Source: Sphingobium trunci (GTDB lineage: Bacteria; Pseudomonadota; Alphaproteobacteria; Sphingomonadales; Sphingomonadaceae). From it: a DNA stretch of 64,000 bases. The notes beneath the pieces were generated by a model. That model searched no databases. It saw only the letters and a list, made by a program, of their open reading frames with translations, and had not been told where the DNA came from. The stretch lies in assembly GCF_022664535.1 (NCBI RefSeq), contig NZ_JAKUJY010000021.1:16280-80279 (forward strand), read 5' to 3'. Shown in pieces: positions 1 through 8,324 of this stretch. Position numbers and translations under genes: made by a program. Position 1 is the stretch's first letter; every line of letters starts with the position of its first letter.

Positions 1-2
1 CG

Positions 3-2798
3 ACGCACGCGATGGCGGCCCCGGCAGCGGGCGTGGCCGCGCCTGCGCCCCTCTCCAGCCTCGTGGCGGCGGTGAACATTCCCTATGAGGAATTCACGCT
101 GAAAAACGGCCTGCGCGTCATCGTCCATACCGACCGCAAGGCGCCGGTGGTGGCCGTGTCGGTCTGGTATCATGTCGGGTCGCGCTTCGAACCTGCGGGC
201 AAGACGGGTTTCGCCCATCTGTTCGAACATCTGATGTTCTACGGTTCGGAAAATGCCGACGGTCCCTTCTTCGGGCGGCTGGAGGATATCGGCGCGACCG
301 ACTGGAACGGCACGACCTGGTTCGACCGCACCAATTATTTCGAGACGGTGCCGACCGGCGCGCTCGATCGGGCGCTGTTCCTGGAGTCCGACCGGATGGG
401 GCATCTGCTCGGCGCCGTGACCCAGACCAAGCTCGATACCCAGCGCGGCGTCGTGCAGAATGAAAAGCGCATGGGCGAGAATGAGCCTTACGGCCTGGTC
501 GAATATGCGCAGCTTGCCGCCATGCTGCCGGAGGGGCACCCCTATCGCCACTCGACCATCGGCTCCATGGCCGACCTGAACGCCGCCAGCCTGGCCGACG
601 TGCAGAACTGGTTCAAGACCCATTATGGTCCCAACAATGCCGTGCTGGTGCTGGCGGGCGACATCGACGTGCCGACGGCCAGGGCCAAGGCCGAGAAATG
701 GTTCGGCAATATCGCCGCCGGGCCGGCGCCCCAGGACGTCGATGCGACGGTGCCGACGCTCGACAAGGATGTCGAGAAGGTGATGCACGACAATGTCGCG
801 GCGACCCGGCTCTATCGCAACTGGATCGTGCCGGGGGTGAACTCCGGCGACCTGTCGCAGCTCGACCTGGCGCTGTCGGTGTTCGGCGGCCTCAAATCGT
901 CGCGGCTGGAAAATATCCTCGTGCGGGAGGAAAAGGTCGCGGTCGGGGTGAAGGCCAGCATCCAGCCCTTCGAGAAGCTGAGCATCGCCGAAATCACCGT
1001 CGACGTGAAGCCGGGGCAGGATCCGGTCGCGGTCGGCAAGCGGCTGGACCAGCTGCTGGCGGACTATCTCGCCAAGGGCCCCACGGCGGACGAGGTGCAG
1101 CGCGCCGCGACGCAGCAGCTTTCGGGCACGATCGGCGGCCTGGAAAAGGTCGGCGGCTTCAACGGCAAGGCCGTGGCGCTGGCCGAAGGGGCGGTCTATT
1201 CCAACGATCCGGGCAAATATAAGAAGGATCTGGCGGAATATGCCGCCGCCACCCCGCAGTCGGTGAGCGAGGCCGCGCGCAAATGGCTGGGTCGGCCGGT
1301 ATTCCGCCTGACCGTGGCGCCGGGCGAGCGTTCGGCGGAGGATAATGCGCTGGCCGGCAACGCCACCCATCATCCCGCCTATTTCCGCGATCCCAAGAAG
1401 CTGGCGCCAGTGGCCGCCACACCGCCGCCGCCCACGAAGATCGCGGAACCGGCGATCGATCCGGTCAAGGATCTGGAATTTCCGGCGGTGGAGCATGCGA
1501 CGCTCAAGAACGGCATTCCGGTGGTCTTCGCCCGCCGCGCGACCGTGCCGGTGGTGCGGGTGTCGGTGTCGTTCGATGCGGGCAATGCCGCCGACGACAA
1601 GGCGAAGCTGGGCACGGCGGGACTAACCACGGCGTTGCTGGACGAAGGCACCACCACCCGCAGCTCGCTTCAGATCGCCGAGGAGCAGGAGCGTCTGGGC
1701 GCCTCCATCAGCGCGGGCAACGGCATGGATGCCACCAATGTCGGCCTCTATGCGCTGAAGCCCAATCTCGATGCCTCGCTGGGGCTGCTGGCCGACGTGA
1801 TCCGCAATCCCGCCTTCGCGCCCAATGAGGTCGAGCGTCTGCGCGGCCAGGTGTTGACCCGGATCGCCGCTGAAAAGACCGAACCCATGCCCATCGCGCA
1901 GCGCCTGCTGCCGCCGCTGCTCTACGGGCAGGCGCATCCCTACGGCATTCCCTTCACCGGGTCGGGCACGACGACCGGCGTGAAGGCGGTGACGCGGGCC
2001 GATCTGGTGGCTTTCCACGACACCTGGCTGCGGCCCGACAATGCGACCATCTTCGTCACCGGCGATACGACGCTGGCCGATGTGATGCCGCTGCTCGAAA
2101 AGCGCTTCGGCGACTGGAAGGCGCCCAAGGTGGCGAAAGGCACCAAGCTGTTCCGCATGGACCGCATGATGCGCCCTGCGCGGATCGTCCTGGTCGACAA
2201 GCCGCAAAGCCCGCAATCGATGATCCTGGCCGGGCTGCTTACCAACAAGGCGGGGACCGACAATCCGGTGACCCTGATCACCGCCAATGAGGTGCTGGGC
2301 GGCAGCACGACCTCCCGCCTGATCATGGACCTGCGCGAAACCAAGGGCTGGGCCTATTATGCGGGAACCGGCCTGCCGGGGGTCAAGGAGACGATCCCGC
2401 TGCTGGTCTATGCTCCGGTGCAGACCGACAAGACCGGCGAATCCATCGCCGCCGCGCGCAAGGACATCACCGATTTTCTGACGACCAGGGGCACCACCGA
2501 GGTCGAGCGCAATCAGACGATCAACAGCCAGATATTGTCCCTGCCGGGCAGCTTCGAAACCTCCTCCGACCTGCTCGGCGCAATGATGCGCAACCGGATG
2601 CTCGGACGGCCGGATGATTATTATGCGACGCTGCCGGGCGTCTACCGTGCGATGACGGCCGCGGACCTCGACAAGGCGGCGCGCGAGGCGATCAATCCCG
2701 ACCGGCTGATCTGGGTGGTCGTGGGCGATGCGAAGCTGGTGAAACCACAGCTTGACGCGGTCGGCCTTCCAGTGGAAATGGGGACATTGGCGGATTGA
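3..2798 (+). CDS. M16 family zinc metallopeptidase (pitrilysin-like), 5'-truncated by window
   Basis: Predicted periplasmic or secreted zinc peptidase with two tandem M16 halves. The reading frame is open to the window edge and the Ala/Pro-rich first residues look like the end of a signal peptide, so the true start probably lies upstream; the first visible ATG is at 12. Numbering from that ATG, the inverted zinc motif HxxEH is at residues 69-73 (HLFEH) and the third ligand is Glu151 in VVQNEKR. The second half (from about residue 490) has the M16C fold but lacks HxxEH, as is normal for the inactive half of these fused proteins of about 900-950 aa. Substrate unknown. A small gene follows 23 bases later. 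Family assignment is secure; the biological role is not. Confidence 0.93.
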   Translation, partial: THAMAAPAAGVAAPAPLSSLVAAVNIPYEEFTLKNGLRVIVHTDRKAPVVAVSVWYHVGSRFEPAGKTGFAHLFEHLMFYGSENADGPFFGRLEDIGATDWNGTTWFDRTNYFETVPTGALDRALFLESDRMGHLLGAVTQTKLDTQRGVVQNEKRMGENEPYGLVEYAQLAAMLPEGHPYRHSTIGSMADLNAASLADVQNWFKTHYGPNNAVLVLAGDIDVPTARAKAEKWFGNIAAGPAPQDVDATVPTLDKDVEKVMHDNVAATRLYRNWIVPGVNSGDLSQLDLALSVFGGLKSSRLENILVREEKVAVGVKASIQPFEKLSIAEITVDVKPGQDPVAVGKRLDQLLADYLAKGPTADEVQRAATQQLSGTIGGLEKVGGFNGKAVALAEGAVYSNDPGKYKKDLAEYAAATPQSVSEAARKWLGRPVFRLTVAPGERSAEDNALAGNATHHPAYFRDPKKLAPVAATPPPPTKIAEPAIDPVKDLEFPAVEHATLKNGIPVVFARRATVPVVRVSVSFDAGNAADDKAKLGTAGLTTALLDEGTTTRSSLQIAEEQERLGASISAGNGMDATNVGLYALKPNLDASLGLLADVIRNPAFAPNEVERLRGQVLTRIAAEKTEPMPIAQRLLPPLLYGQAHPYGIPFTGSGTTTGVKAVTRADLVAFHDTWLRPDNATIFVTGDTTLADVMPLLEKRFGDWKAPKVAKGTKLFRMDRMMRPARIVLVDKPQSPQSMILAGLLTNKAGTDNPVTLITANEVLGGSTTSRLIMDLRETKGWAYYAGTGLPGVKETIPLLVYAPVQTDKTGESIAAARKDITDFLTTRGTTEVERNQTINSQILSLPGSFETSSDLLGAMMRNRMLGRPDDYYATLPGVYRAMTAADLDKAAREAINPDRLIWVVVGDAKLVKPQLDAVGLPVEMGTLAD

Positions 2799-2821
2799 CG
2801 CTAACGTAAAGGAGAAGACCT

Positions 2822-3124
2822 ATGGCTTCGGTGGATGGTGCCTATGACTGCGTGGCGAAGACCCCGATGGGCGACCAGAACGGCGTGCTGACCGTCATCA
2901 GTTCGGGCGACAGCTTCCACGGCACCTTTGCCGGCATGATGGGTTCGCTCGACGTGGCGGAGGGCAAGGTCGACGGCAACAAGCTGAGTTGGAAGATGAA
3001 CATGACCCTGCCCATGCCGATGACGCTGGAATGCGAGGCGGAGGTGAGCGGCGACAGCATCACCGGCACGATGCAACTGGGCGCATTCGGCGCCGCGGGC
3101 TTTTCGGGCACGCGCCGGGGCTGA
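2822..3124 (+). CDS. Small conserved hypothetical protein, 100 aa
   Basis: I do not recognise a characterised family. The 100-aa product has no signal peptide, membrane segment or cysteine-rich motif beyond two Cys. Its alternating polar/hydrophobic pattern with many Gly and Thr (GTFAGMMGS, GDSITGTMQLG) suggests a small beta-sheet protein. An AAAGGAG ribosome binding site lies 8-9 bases ahead of the ATG, which supports the start. It lies 23 bases after the M16 peptidase and before a strong terminator, so it is probably the last gene of that transcript. Confidence 0.8.
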   Translation: MASVDGAYDCVAKTPMGDQNGVLTVISSGDSFHGTFAGMMGSLDVAEGKVDGNKLSWKMNMTLPMPMTLECEAEVSGDSITGTMQLGAFGAAGFSGTRRG

Positions 3125-3142
3125 AACCTTATGTTGCATGAG

Positions 3143-3177
3143 AAAAGGGCTGGGAGCGCGCTGCTCCCAGCCCTTTT
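3143..3177 (+). terminator. Rho-independent terminator after the M16 peptidase/100-aa gene
   Basis: Perfect 15-bp inverted repeat (3143-3157 with 3163-3177), a 5-base loop, AAAA on the left arm and TTTT on the right arm. The symmetry means it could also act for minus-strand transcription, but the only gene ending here is on the plus strand. Confidence 0.9.
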
Positions 3178-3243
3178 GCTTGTCCTCGAACATCCGCCCG
3201 ATCAGGAGGTGGAGAGGAGAAATGAATCCCTTTGATCCTGGAT

Positions 3244-3261
3244 ATTAGCTAGCTATCTAAT
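3244..3261. promoter_or_regulatory. Candidate MarR operator (18-bp near-palindrome)
   Basis: ATTAGCTAGCTATCTAAT is palindromic except for one mismatched pair (2 of 18 positions). It ends 4 bases before the ATG of the MarR-family gene, where a ribosome binding site would sit. Placement and symmetry suggest autoregulation. That is inference. Confidence 0.55.
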
Positions 3262-3265
3262 CGAA

Positions 3266-3709
3266 ATGTCCCGGTCCGAACACGCCCGCGCGCTGGCGCA
3301 CAGGATGCCGCAGGTGGCGCGCCAGTGGCGACAACTCGCCGATCAGGTCCTGGCCGAGTTCGGCGTTTCGAACAGCGCCGGTTGGTGCCTGATCCATCTC
3401 GCGCGGCTCGGACCCGATGCACGGCAGGCGGATGTGGCGGAGGAACTGGGAATCACCCAGCCCTCGCTGGTGCGTACGCTGGACCAGTTGCAGGCAATGG
3501 GTCTGGTCGATCGCATCCCCAACCCCGATGACCGGCGATCGAACCGCGTCGCCCTCACGCCGGAGGGACGGAAGCTGGTGGGGCGGATCGAAACCAGCCT
3601 CACGGACTTGCAGCACGCGTTGCTGAACGGCGTGCCCGATGCCGCCATCGAGATTGCCGTCAATCTGCTCAACCTGCTGGGGCAGCGGATCACGGAGCGC
3701 CGAAGCTGA
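3266..3709 (+). CDS. MarR-family transcriptional regulator
   Basis: A 147-aa winged-helix repressor of the MarR type. The recognition region (about residues 50-100) reads ADVAEELGITQPSLVRTLDQL followed by the wing with the typical DDRRSNRVALTPEG signature. MarR proteins usually act as dimers that respond to small phenolic or drug-like ligands. There is no efflux or detoxification gene directly beside it; the next genes run convergently toward it. The start has no clear Shine-Dalgarno sequence and sits next to the palindrome at 3244-3261, so the message may be leaderless or nearly so. Family is certain, target unknown. Confidence 0.92.
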   Translation: MSRSEHARALAHRMPQVARQWRQLADQVLAEFGVSNSAGWCLIHLARLGPDARQADVAEELGITQPSLVRTLDQLQAMGLVDRIPNPDDRRSNRVALTPEGRKLVGRIETSLTDLQHALLNGVPDAAIEIAVNLLNLLGQRITERRS

Positions 3710-3711
3710 GC

Positions 3712-4335
3712 TTATGGCCGGAGCAGGATCACATGCAGGAAGCGCGGACCATGGGCGCCACGGACATAGGTGCCTTCAATGTCGGTCGTGCCGGAAACGC
3801 CGGTGACCCAATAATGGGCGCGGGGTTGGGTGCCGGGGAGCGGGGCGTCCTCCAGATAGGGAGCGATGTCGCTGGCCGCCAGCAGCACGATATGGTGCAG
3901 GGCCAGGAAATTGGGCAGCATCGGCGCTTCGGCCGCGGTTTCGAAAATCAATGATCCGGTCTCGGCAATGCCCTTGCGCGCAATGGCGAGGGCAGCGCTT
4001 TCCTCGGGCGCGGCAGACATGTGCAGGGTGAAACCGCTCCAGTCGCATGGCGCAAGGCGCGGATCGGGCGGCAGGCAGAGAGAGAGGGGTTCCCCCTGTC
4101 CTTCCAGATAGCGGGCGATGGCGGCGGGCAGATCGGCCAGCGTCTGGATACTGTCATGGCTGGCGCTCACGCTGGGAAGGGCGAGGCGGGCGAGGAATTC
4201 GGCCTCCAGCGCGCTTTCGTCCACCGCCGGGCGTTCCGGGGCGATGAGCAACGCGTCGGCCTCTGCCTGCTGGGGGGCCGGGCCCTTGAGGCGGGCGAGG
4301 ATGGCGCTCCTGCTGTCGGACGGGCGGGCGCTCAT
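3712..4335 (-). CDS. lutC: L-lactate utilization protein LutC (LUD domain)
   Basis: A 207-aa LUD-domain protein, the third component of the LutABC complex that oxidises L-lactate to pyruvate. The diagnostic stretch GIAETGSLIFET corresponds to the conserved AETG(T/S) loop of LutC. The ATG was chosen because it overlaps the lutB stop codon as ATGA (4332-4335). An upstream extension of the same frame would run through lutB and is not real. It is the last gene of the minus-strand arm of the rhamnose locus, so L-lactate from rhamnose breakdown is the likely substrate. Confidence 0.9.
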   Translation of the reverse strand: MSARPSDSRSAILARLKGPAPQQAEADALLIAPERPAVDESALEAEFLARLALPSVSASHDSIQTLADLPAAIARYLEGQGEPLSLCLPPDPRLAPCDWSGFTLHMSAAPEESAALAIARKGIAETGSLIFETAAEAPMLPNFLALHHIVLLAASDIAPYLEDAPLPGTQPRAHYWVTGVSGTTDIEGTYVRGAHGPRFLHVILLRP

Positions 4336-5753
4336 GGGCGGCGTTCCTTCCGATATTGGGCCATGAAGGTCCTGGCGGCAGGCTTGGGCATGTCGCGATA
4401 TCGGGTCCAGCCGCCGGCCATAGGCAGTTTGCCGATCCACCCTGTCTTCCCCATCAACCGCAGGGCCCGCGCCGCAACCCCCGTGCCGAAGCGATAGAGT
4501 GCGGGGCGACGGGCGACGAAGGCCCAGAGTCCGACGCCCATCCGCATGGATGTCGGTTCCAGCCCCTCTCGCCAGCTTTTCTCGCGCCAGCCGCGCAGCA
4601 GCGTGGGGAGGGGAATGCGGACGGGGCAGACCTCCTGACACTTGCCGTTGAGGGTGCAGGCATTGGGCAGGTCGCGGCTCTGCCGGAGACCGTCCAGCGT
4701 CGGGGTCAGCACCGATCCCATCGGCCCCGGATAGGTGCCGCCATAGGCATGGCCGCCGATCTGGCGGAAGACGACGCAATGATTCATGCATGCCCCGCAA
4801 CGGATGCAGCGCAGCATTTCGGCCAGCCCTTCCTCGCGCATCTTCGTCCGGCCATTATCGACCAGCACGATGTGCATTTCCTCCGGCCCGTCGCGGTCGC
4901 CGGGGCGCCTGGGACCGGCATAGAAGGTCGTATATTGGGTCAGCGCCGCGCCGGTCGCCGACCGTGCCAGCATGCGCAGCAAATGGATGGCGTGCGGCAT
5001 CGAGGGCACGATCTTCTCGATCCCTGCCGTCACAATATGGATGCGCGGCGGCACCAGCGAGAGTTCGGCATTGCCCTCATTGGTGACGGTGCAGATCGCG
5101 CCCGTATCCGCGATCAGGAAATTGGCGCCCGAAATGCCGACATCGGCACCCAGCATCTGCGAGCGCAGTTCCCGCCGGGCGCTTTCGGCCATGGCGGCGA
5201 TGCTCTCTTCCTCATGCGGCGTGCGATGCCTGGCCTTGAACAGCGCCGACACCTGCTCCCGCGTCTTGTGCATGGCGGGCCAGATGATGTGCGAAGGGCG
5301 CTCGTCCGCCAACTGGATGATATGTTCGGCCAGATCGGTTTCAACGCGCCCGATCCCGGCTTCGGCCAGGGCGTGGGGCAGCCCGATTTCCTCGCCCAGC
5401 ATCGATTTGGAGCGGGCGACGCTCCTGGCATCGGCCGCCTTGCAGATGTCGACGACGATCCGGCAGGCTTCGTCGGCGGTGCTGGCCCAATGAACCTTGG
5501 CTCCGGCCGTGATGGCATTGGCTTCGAACTGTTCCAGATAATGGCCGAGATACGCGACGACATGATCCTTGATCGCCGCGGCGCGGGTCCGGGCCGCTTC
5601 GAAATCGGGGAAGGTCGAGACGGCAAGGCCGCGCTTGGCTTCGGCGGTCCCGGCGGTGCGTTCGACCGCGATCTTCAATATCGGGTCGGCCAGCGCCGCG
5701 TCGGCGCGTTCCTGGAAGTTCGCCCTCTCGGCGTTGGCGGCGCCGCCGCTCAT
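4332..5753 (-). CDS. lutB: L-lactate utilization iron-sulfur protein LutB
   Basis: A 473-aa LutB homologue. It has an N-terminal LUD domain containing GISGANFLIADTGAI (about 206-220) and a C-terminal ferredoxin-like region with two cysteine sets: C316, C319, C322, C326 (CIRCGACMNHC) and C366, C372, C376 followed by Pro. This is the pattern expected for 4Fe-4S clusters that pass electrons from lactate oxidation. The start at 5753 overlaps the lutA stop as ATGA, and the end overlaps lutC in the same way, so the three proteins are translationally coupled. Length agrees with Bacillus LutB (about 475 aa). Confidence 0.94.
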   Translation of the reverse strand: MSGGAANAERANFQERADAALADPILKIAVERTAGTAEAKRGLAVSTFPDFEAARTRAAAIKDHVVAYLGHYLEQFEANAITAGAKVHWASTADEACRIVVDICKAADARSVARSKSMLGEEIGLPHALAEAGIGRVETDLAEHIIQLADERPSHIIWPAMHKTREQVSALFKARHRTPHEEESIAAMAESARRELRSQMLGADVGISGANFLIADTGAICTVTNEGNAELSLVPPRIHIVTAGIEKIVPSMPHAIHLLRMLARSATGAALTQYTTFYAGPRRPGDRDGPEEMHIVLVDNGRTKMREEGLAEMLRCIRCGACMNHCVVFRQIGGHAYGGTYPGPMGSVLTPTLDGLRQSRDLPNACTLNGKCQEVCPVRIPLPTLLRGWREKSWREGLEPTSMRMGVGLWAFVARRPALYRFGTGVAARALRLMGKTGWIGKLPMAGGWTRYRDMPKPAARTFMAQYRKERRP

Positions 5754-6505
5754 GCCTCTTCCCCGATGGCGGGGCCGTCGCCCATGCCCGCGATCAGCTC
5801 TATGGCATGATAGGCGCGCACCTTGCTGCCCTTGCGATGGAGCTTGCCCGCCATGTTCATCAGGCAACCCAGATCCCCGGCGAGCAGCAGGTCGGCGCCG
5901 GTGGCGTCGATGGCGTCGGCCTTCTCCCCGACGATGGCGTTGGAGATGGCCGGATATTTGACGCAGAAGGTCCCGCCGAAACCGCAGCATGTCTCCTCGC
6001 CCCGCAGCGGCGCGAGGGAAAGGCCGCCGACAGACTTCAGCAGGCGGCGCGGCTGCGCCTTGATGCCCAGCTCGCGAAGGCCCGAGCAACTATCGTGATA
6101 GGTGGCGCTGGCGTCGAGGCTGACGCCTTCGGGCCTCCAGCCGAGCACCTCGTCGAGATAGGCCATGATCTCGAAGGTCCTGTCCGCCACCGCGCGCGCG
6201 CGCGGGAGCCATTCGGGATCATGCTCGAAGAGTTCGGGATAGTGGCAACGGATCGTCCCCGCGCAGGAGCCGGATGGGACGACGACGGCTTCATAGGGTT
6301 CGAGCGCTTCGATCGTCTGCTTCGCCAGCGCCGCCGCATGGCCGCGGTCGCCGCTGTTGAGCGCGGGCTGGCCGCAGCAGGTCTGGCCCTCCGGCACGAC
6401 CACCTCGCAACCCGCCGCCTCCAGCGCGCGGATCGCCGCGAAGCCGATGCGCGGGCGCATCAGGTCGACAAGGCAGGTGACGAAAAGGGCGACCCGCCGG
6501 GCCAT
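5750..6505 (-). CDS. lutA: L-lactate utilization protein LutA (two CCG domains)
   Basis: A 251-aa protein of the LutA/YkgE family. It carries two cysteine-rich CCG modules (C43-C44-G and C173-C174-G, with C11, C81 and C140 as partners), the fold found in subunits of heterodisulfide reductase and glycolate oxidase. In LutABC it works with LutB and LutC in L-lactate oxidation. Its ATG shares one base with the TAA of the dehydrogenase gene before it (TAATG at 6503-6507), which ties the lactate genes to the rhamnose dehydrogenase message. Confidence 0.94.
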   Translation of the reverse strand: MARRVALFVTCLVDLMRPRIGFAAIRALEAAGCEVVVPEGQTCCGQPALNSGDRGHAAALAKQTIEALEPYEAVVVPSGSCAGTIRCHYPELFEHDPEWLPRARAVADRTFEIMAYLDEVLGWRPEGVSLDASATYHDSCSGLRELGIKAQPRRLLKSVGGLSLAPLRGEETCCGFGGTFCVKYPAISNAIVGEKADAIDATGADLLLAGDLGCLMNMAGKLHRKGSKVRAYHAIELIAGMGDGPAIGEEA

Positions 6506-7269
6506 TATTGCAGGTTCACATACATGCCGCCGTCGACCAGCAGCGCGGCGCCGGTCACATAGGCCGCCATGTCGGACGCGAGGAATATGATCGGCCCTGC
6601 CAGATCCTCCGGCTGGCCGAGACGGCCCAAGGGCGTGCGCGCTTCCATATATTTCCGCTTCTCGACGTCGGCGAGATCGTCCTTGTTGATCTCCGTCAGG
6701 ATGGTGCCGGGCAGGACGCTGTTGCAGCGTATGCCATGCTTGCCCAATGCGATGGCGGTCGACTGCATCAGCGAATGCACGCCCGCCTTGGTCGGGGTAT
6801 AATGGGTCTGGAACTCGCCGCCGACCAGCGCCGAGATCGAGGACACGGCGACGATCGAGCCGCCATGGCCCTGTTTCACCATCTGCTGCGCGGCCGCTTG
6901 CACCATGAAATAGGCGCCGTGCAGGTTCACCTGGAAGGTCCGCTCCACCACGTCGACCGGCATGTCGAGAAAGGCGTGGAAGGGGCAGATGCCGGCATTG
7001 CTGACCATCACGTCGACCTTGCCGAAGGCGTCCACGGCCCGCGCCACGAAGTCCTGCGCGGTCTGCGGATCGGCGACGTCGCCCTTCACCGCGACGGCGC
7101 GCTGGCCGAGCGCCTCGATCTCCGCCACGCAGCTTTGGGCCGGACCGTCGCTGTTCGCATAGTTGATGACGACATCCGCGCCATGCCGGGCGGCACCGAT
7201 GGCGGCAGCGCGGCCGATGCCGGTCGATGCGCCGGTGACGAGGACGGTCTTGCCTTCAAGCAGCTTCAT
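6505..7269 (-). CDS. SDR oxidoreductase, probable L-rhamnose 1-dehydrogenase
   Basis: A 254-aa classical short-chain dehydrogenase. The cofactor motif TGASTGIG is at residues 12-19, NAG at 91-93, catalytic Ser near 144, Tyr157 and Lys161 (YTPTK). Surrounding genes encode every other step of the non-phosphorylative rhamnose route, so it most likely oxidises L-rhamnose to L-rhamnono-1,4-lactone (LRA1 type). An AAGGAA ribosome binding site precedes the ATG. The IclR gene starts the same strand 20 bases upstream and lutA overlaps the stop. SDR membership is certain. The exact substrate is inferred from context and from resemblance to sphingomonad rhamnose dehydrogenases. Confidence 0.85.
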   Translation of the reverse strand: MKLLEGKTVLVTGASTGIGRAAAIGAARHGADVVINYANSDGPAQSCVAEIEALGQRAVAVKGDVADPQTAQDFVARAVDAFGKVDVMVSNAGICPFHAFLDMPVDVVERTFQVNLHGAYFMVQAAAQQMVKQGHGGSIVAVSSISALVGGEFQTHYTPTKAGVHSLMQSTAIALGKHGIRCNSVLPGTILTEINKDDLADVEKRKYMEARTPLGRLGQPEDLAGPIIFLASDMAAYVTGAALLVDGGMYVNLQ

Positions 7270-7289
7270 GGAAACGGTTCCTTGGTGGG

Positions 7290-8111
7290 TTAGCGCCGCG
7301 CCGGGCGGCGGGATGGTTTGACGCCGGGGGTCCAGCCCAGATCGGCGCTGATCCTGCGGGCAGTGCCGACGACGTCCTGACTGAGCGTCTGCATGCGCTC
7401 ATCGTCCATATATTGAGCAGCGCTCGACAGGCTGATGGCGGCGACGATCGCGCCCGACGCGTCGCGAACGGGGGCGGCGACGCAGCGTATCTGATCCTCA
7501 TTCTCTTCCAGGTCGAAGGAGCGCCCTTCCAACGCATAGCTGCGCATCCGCTCCAGCCATAGGTCATAGCCGACGGGGTGGGTGCCCGCCGCCTGGTCCG
7601 CATCGAACAGCCGGTGCCAGTTGGCTTCCGGATCGTCGAGCAGCAGCGCCTTGCCCAGACCGGTGGAGGTGAGCGGCTGGCGGTCGCCGATACGGCTGGA
7701 GATCTCCACGCGGCGGCGGCCCGGAATCTTGTCGAGATAGAGCGCCTGATCCCCGTCGAGCCGCCCCAGATGCACCACATCCTCGCTGGCGGCGGCCAGC
7801 GCCTCCAGATGCGGCCGCGCGATCTGCACCACGTCCGCCTGCGCCTGCGCCAGGAAACCCAGTTGCAGCAGCTTCGGCCCCAACTGATAGCCCTCGCGCG
7901 GCAGGAAGGTCAGGAAGCCGCGCTCCACCAGCGCATTGGCGAGCCGATGCGTGGTCGAGCGGGTCAGGCCCATGCGTTCGGAGAGTTCGGCCAGCTTCAC
8001 CGGGCCGTCGACTACCTGGTCAAGCAGGTCCAGCCCGCGCTGCAGGGTCTGCGATCCCGAAGCCTTTGCCGCATCGGCTTTCCCGTCATCCTTTTCGGGG
8101 GCCTTCGACAT
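7290..8111 (-). CDS. IclR-family transcriptional regulator of the rhamnose locus
   Basis: A 273-aa IclR regulator. The N-terminal winged helix (SQTLQRGLDLLDQV, then LAELSERMGLTRSTTHRLANAL) is followed by an effector-binding domain with the typical LTSTGLGKALL segment. It lies between the two divergent arms of the rhamnose genes and probably responds to rhamnose or an intermediate such as rhamnonate. The ATG at 8111 is preferred because a longer version starting at 8156 has no ribosome binding site and would overlap a dyad that looks like an operator. The longer form (288 aa) cannot be excluded. Confidence 0.88.
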   Translation of the reverse strand: MSKAPEKDDGKADAAKASGSQTLQRGLDLLDQVVDGPVKLAELSERMGLTRSTTHRLANALVERGFLTFLPREGYQLGPKLLQLGFLAQAQADVVQIARPHLEALAAASEDVVHLGRLDGDQALYLDKIPGRRRVEISSRIGDRQPLTSTGLGKALLLDDPEANWHRLFDADQAAGTHPVGYDLWLERMRSYALEGRSFDLEENEDQIRCVAAPVRDASGAIVAAISLSSAAQYMDDERMQTLSQDVVGTARRISADLGWTPGVKPSRRPARR

Positions 8112-8145
8112 TTCCTCTCGCTCGCCTGATTCTGGGTTTGACGAA

Positions 8146-8190
8146 TTTTGTCTCATCTACTAACACTCTATCCCACAAAATGAGAAAAAC
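8146..8190. promoter_or_regulatory. Candidate IclR operator region (dyad TCTCAT/ATGAGA)
   Basis: TTTTGTCTCAT (8146-8156) is mirrored by ATGAGAAAAAC (8180-8190), an imperfect inverted repeat with a perfect 6-bp core, lying just upstream of the preferred IclR start. Further right, CCATATA occurs twice as a direct repeat (8249-8255 and 8268-8274, about two helical turns apart) before the dehydratase gene. Both are plausible regulator sites in the 213-base divergent promoter region; neither is proven. Confidence 0.4.
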
Positions 8191-8324
8191 AAGGGTGAAG
8201 GAGGGGCTGACCTGATTCTTTTCCGATCATGCCAGTCCCGCGCTCAACCCATATAATGCGGTTTTGACCATATATTGGAATTTATCGCCAGCCGTTCCCA
8301 CATCCTGAACGGCGGCGACACGGA

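Noticed and set aside
4356..5810. 484-codon plus-strand frame opposite lutB
   Set aside because: It is antisense to lutB, whose Fe-S motifs and overlaps are unambiguous; composition is His/Arg/Gly-rich as expected for a shadow frame.
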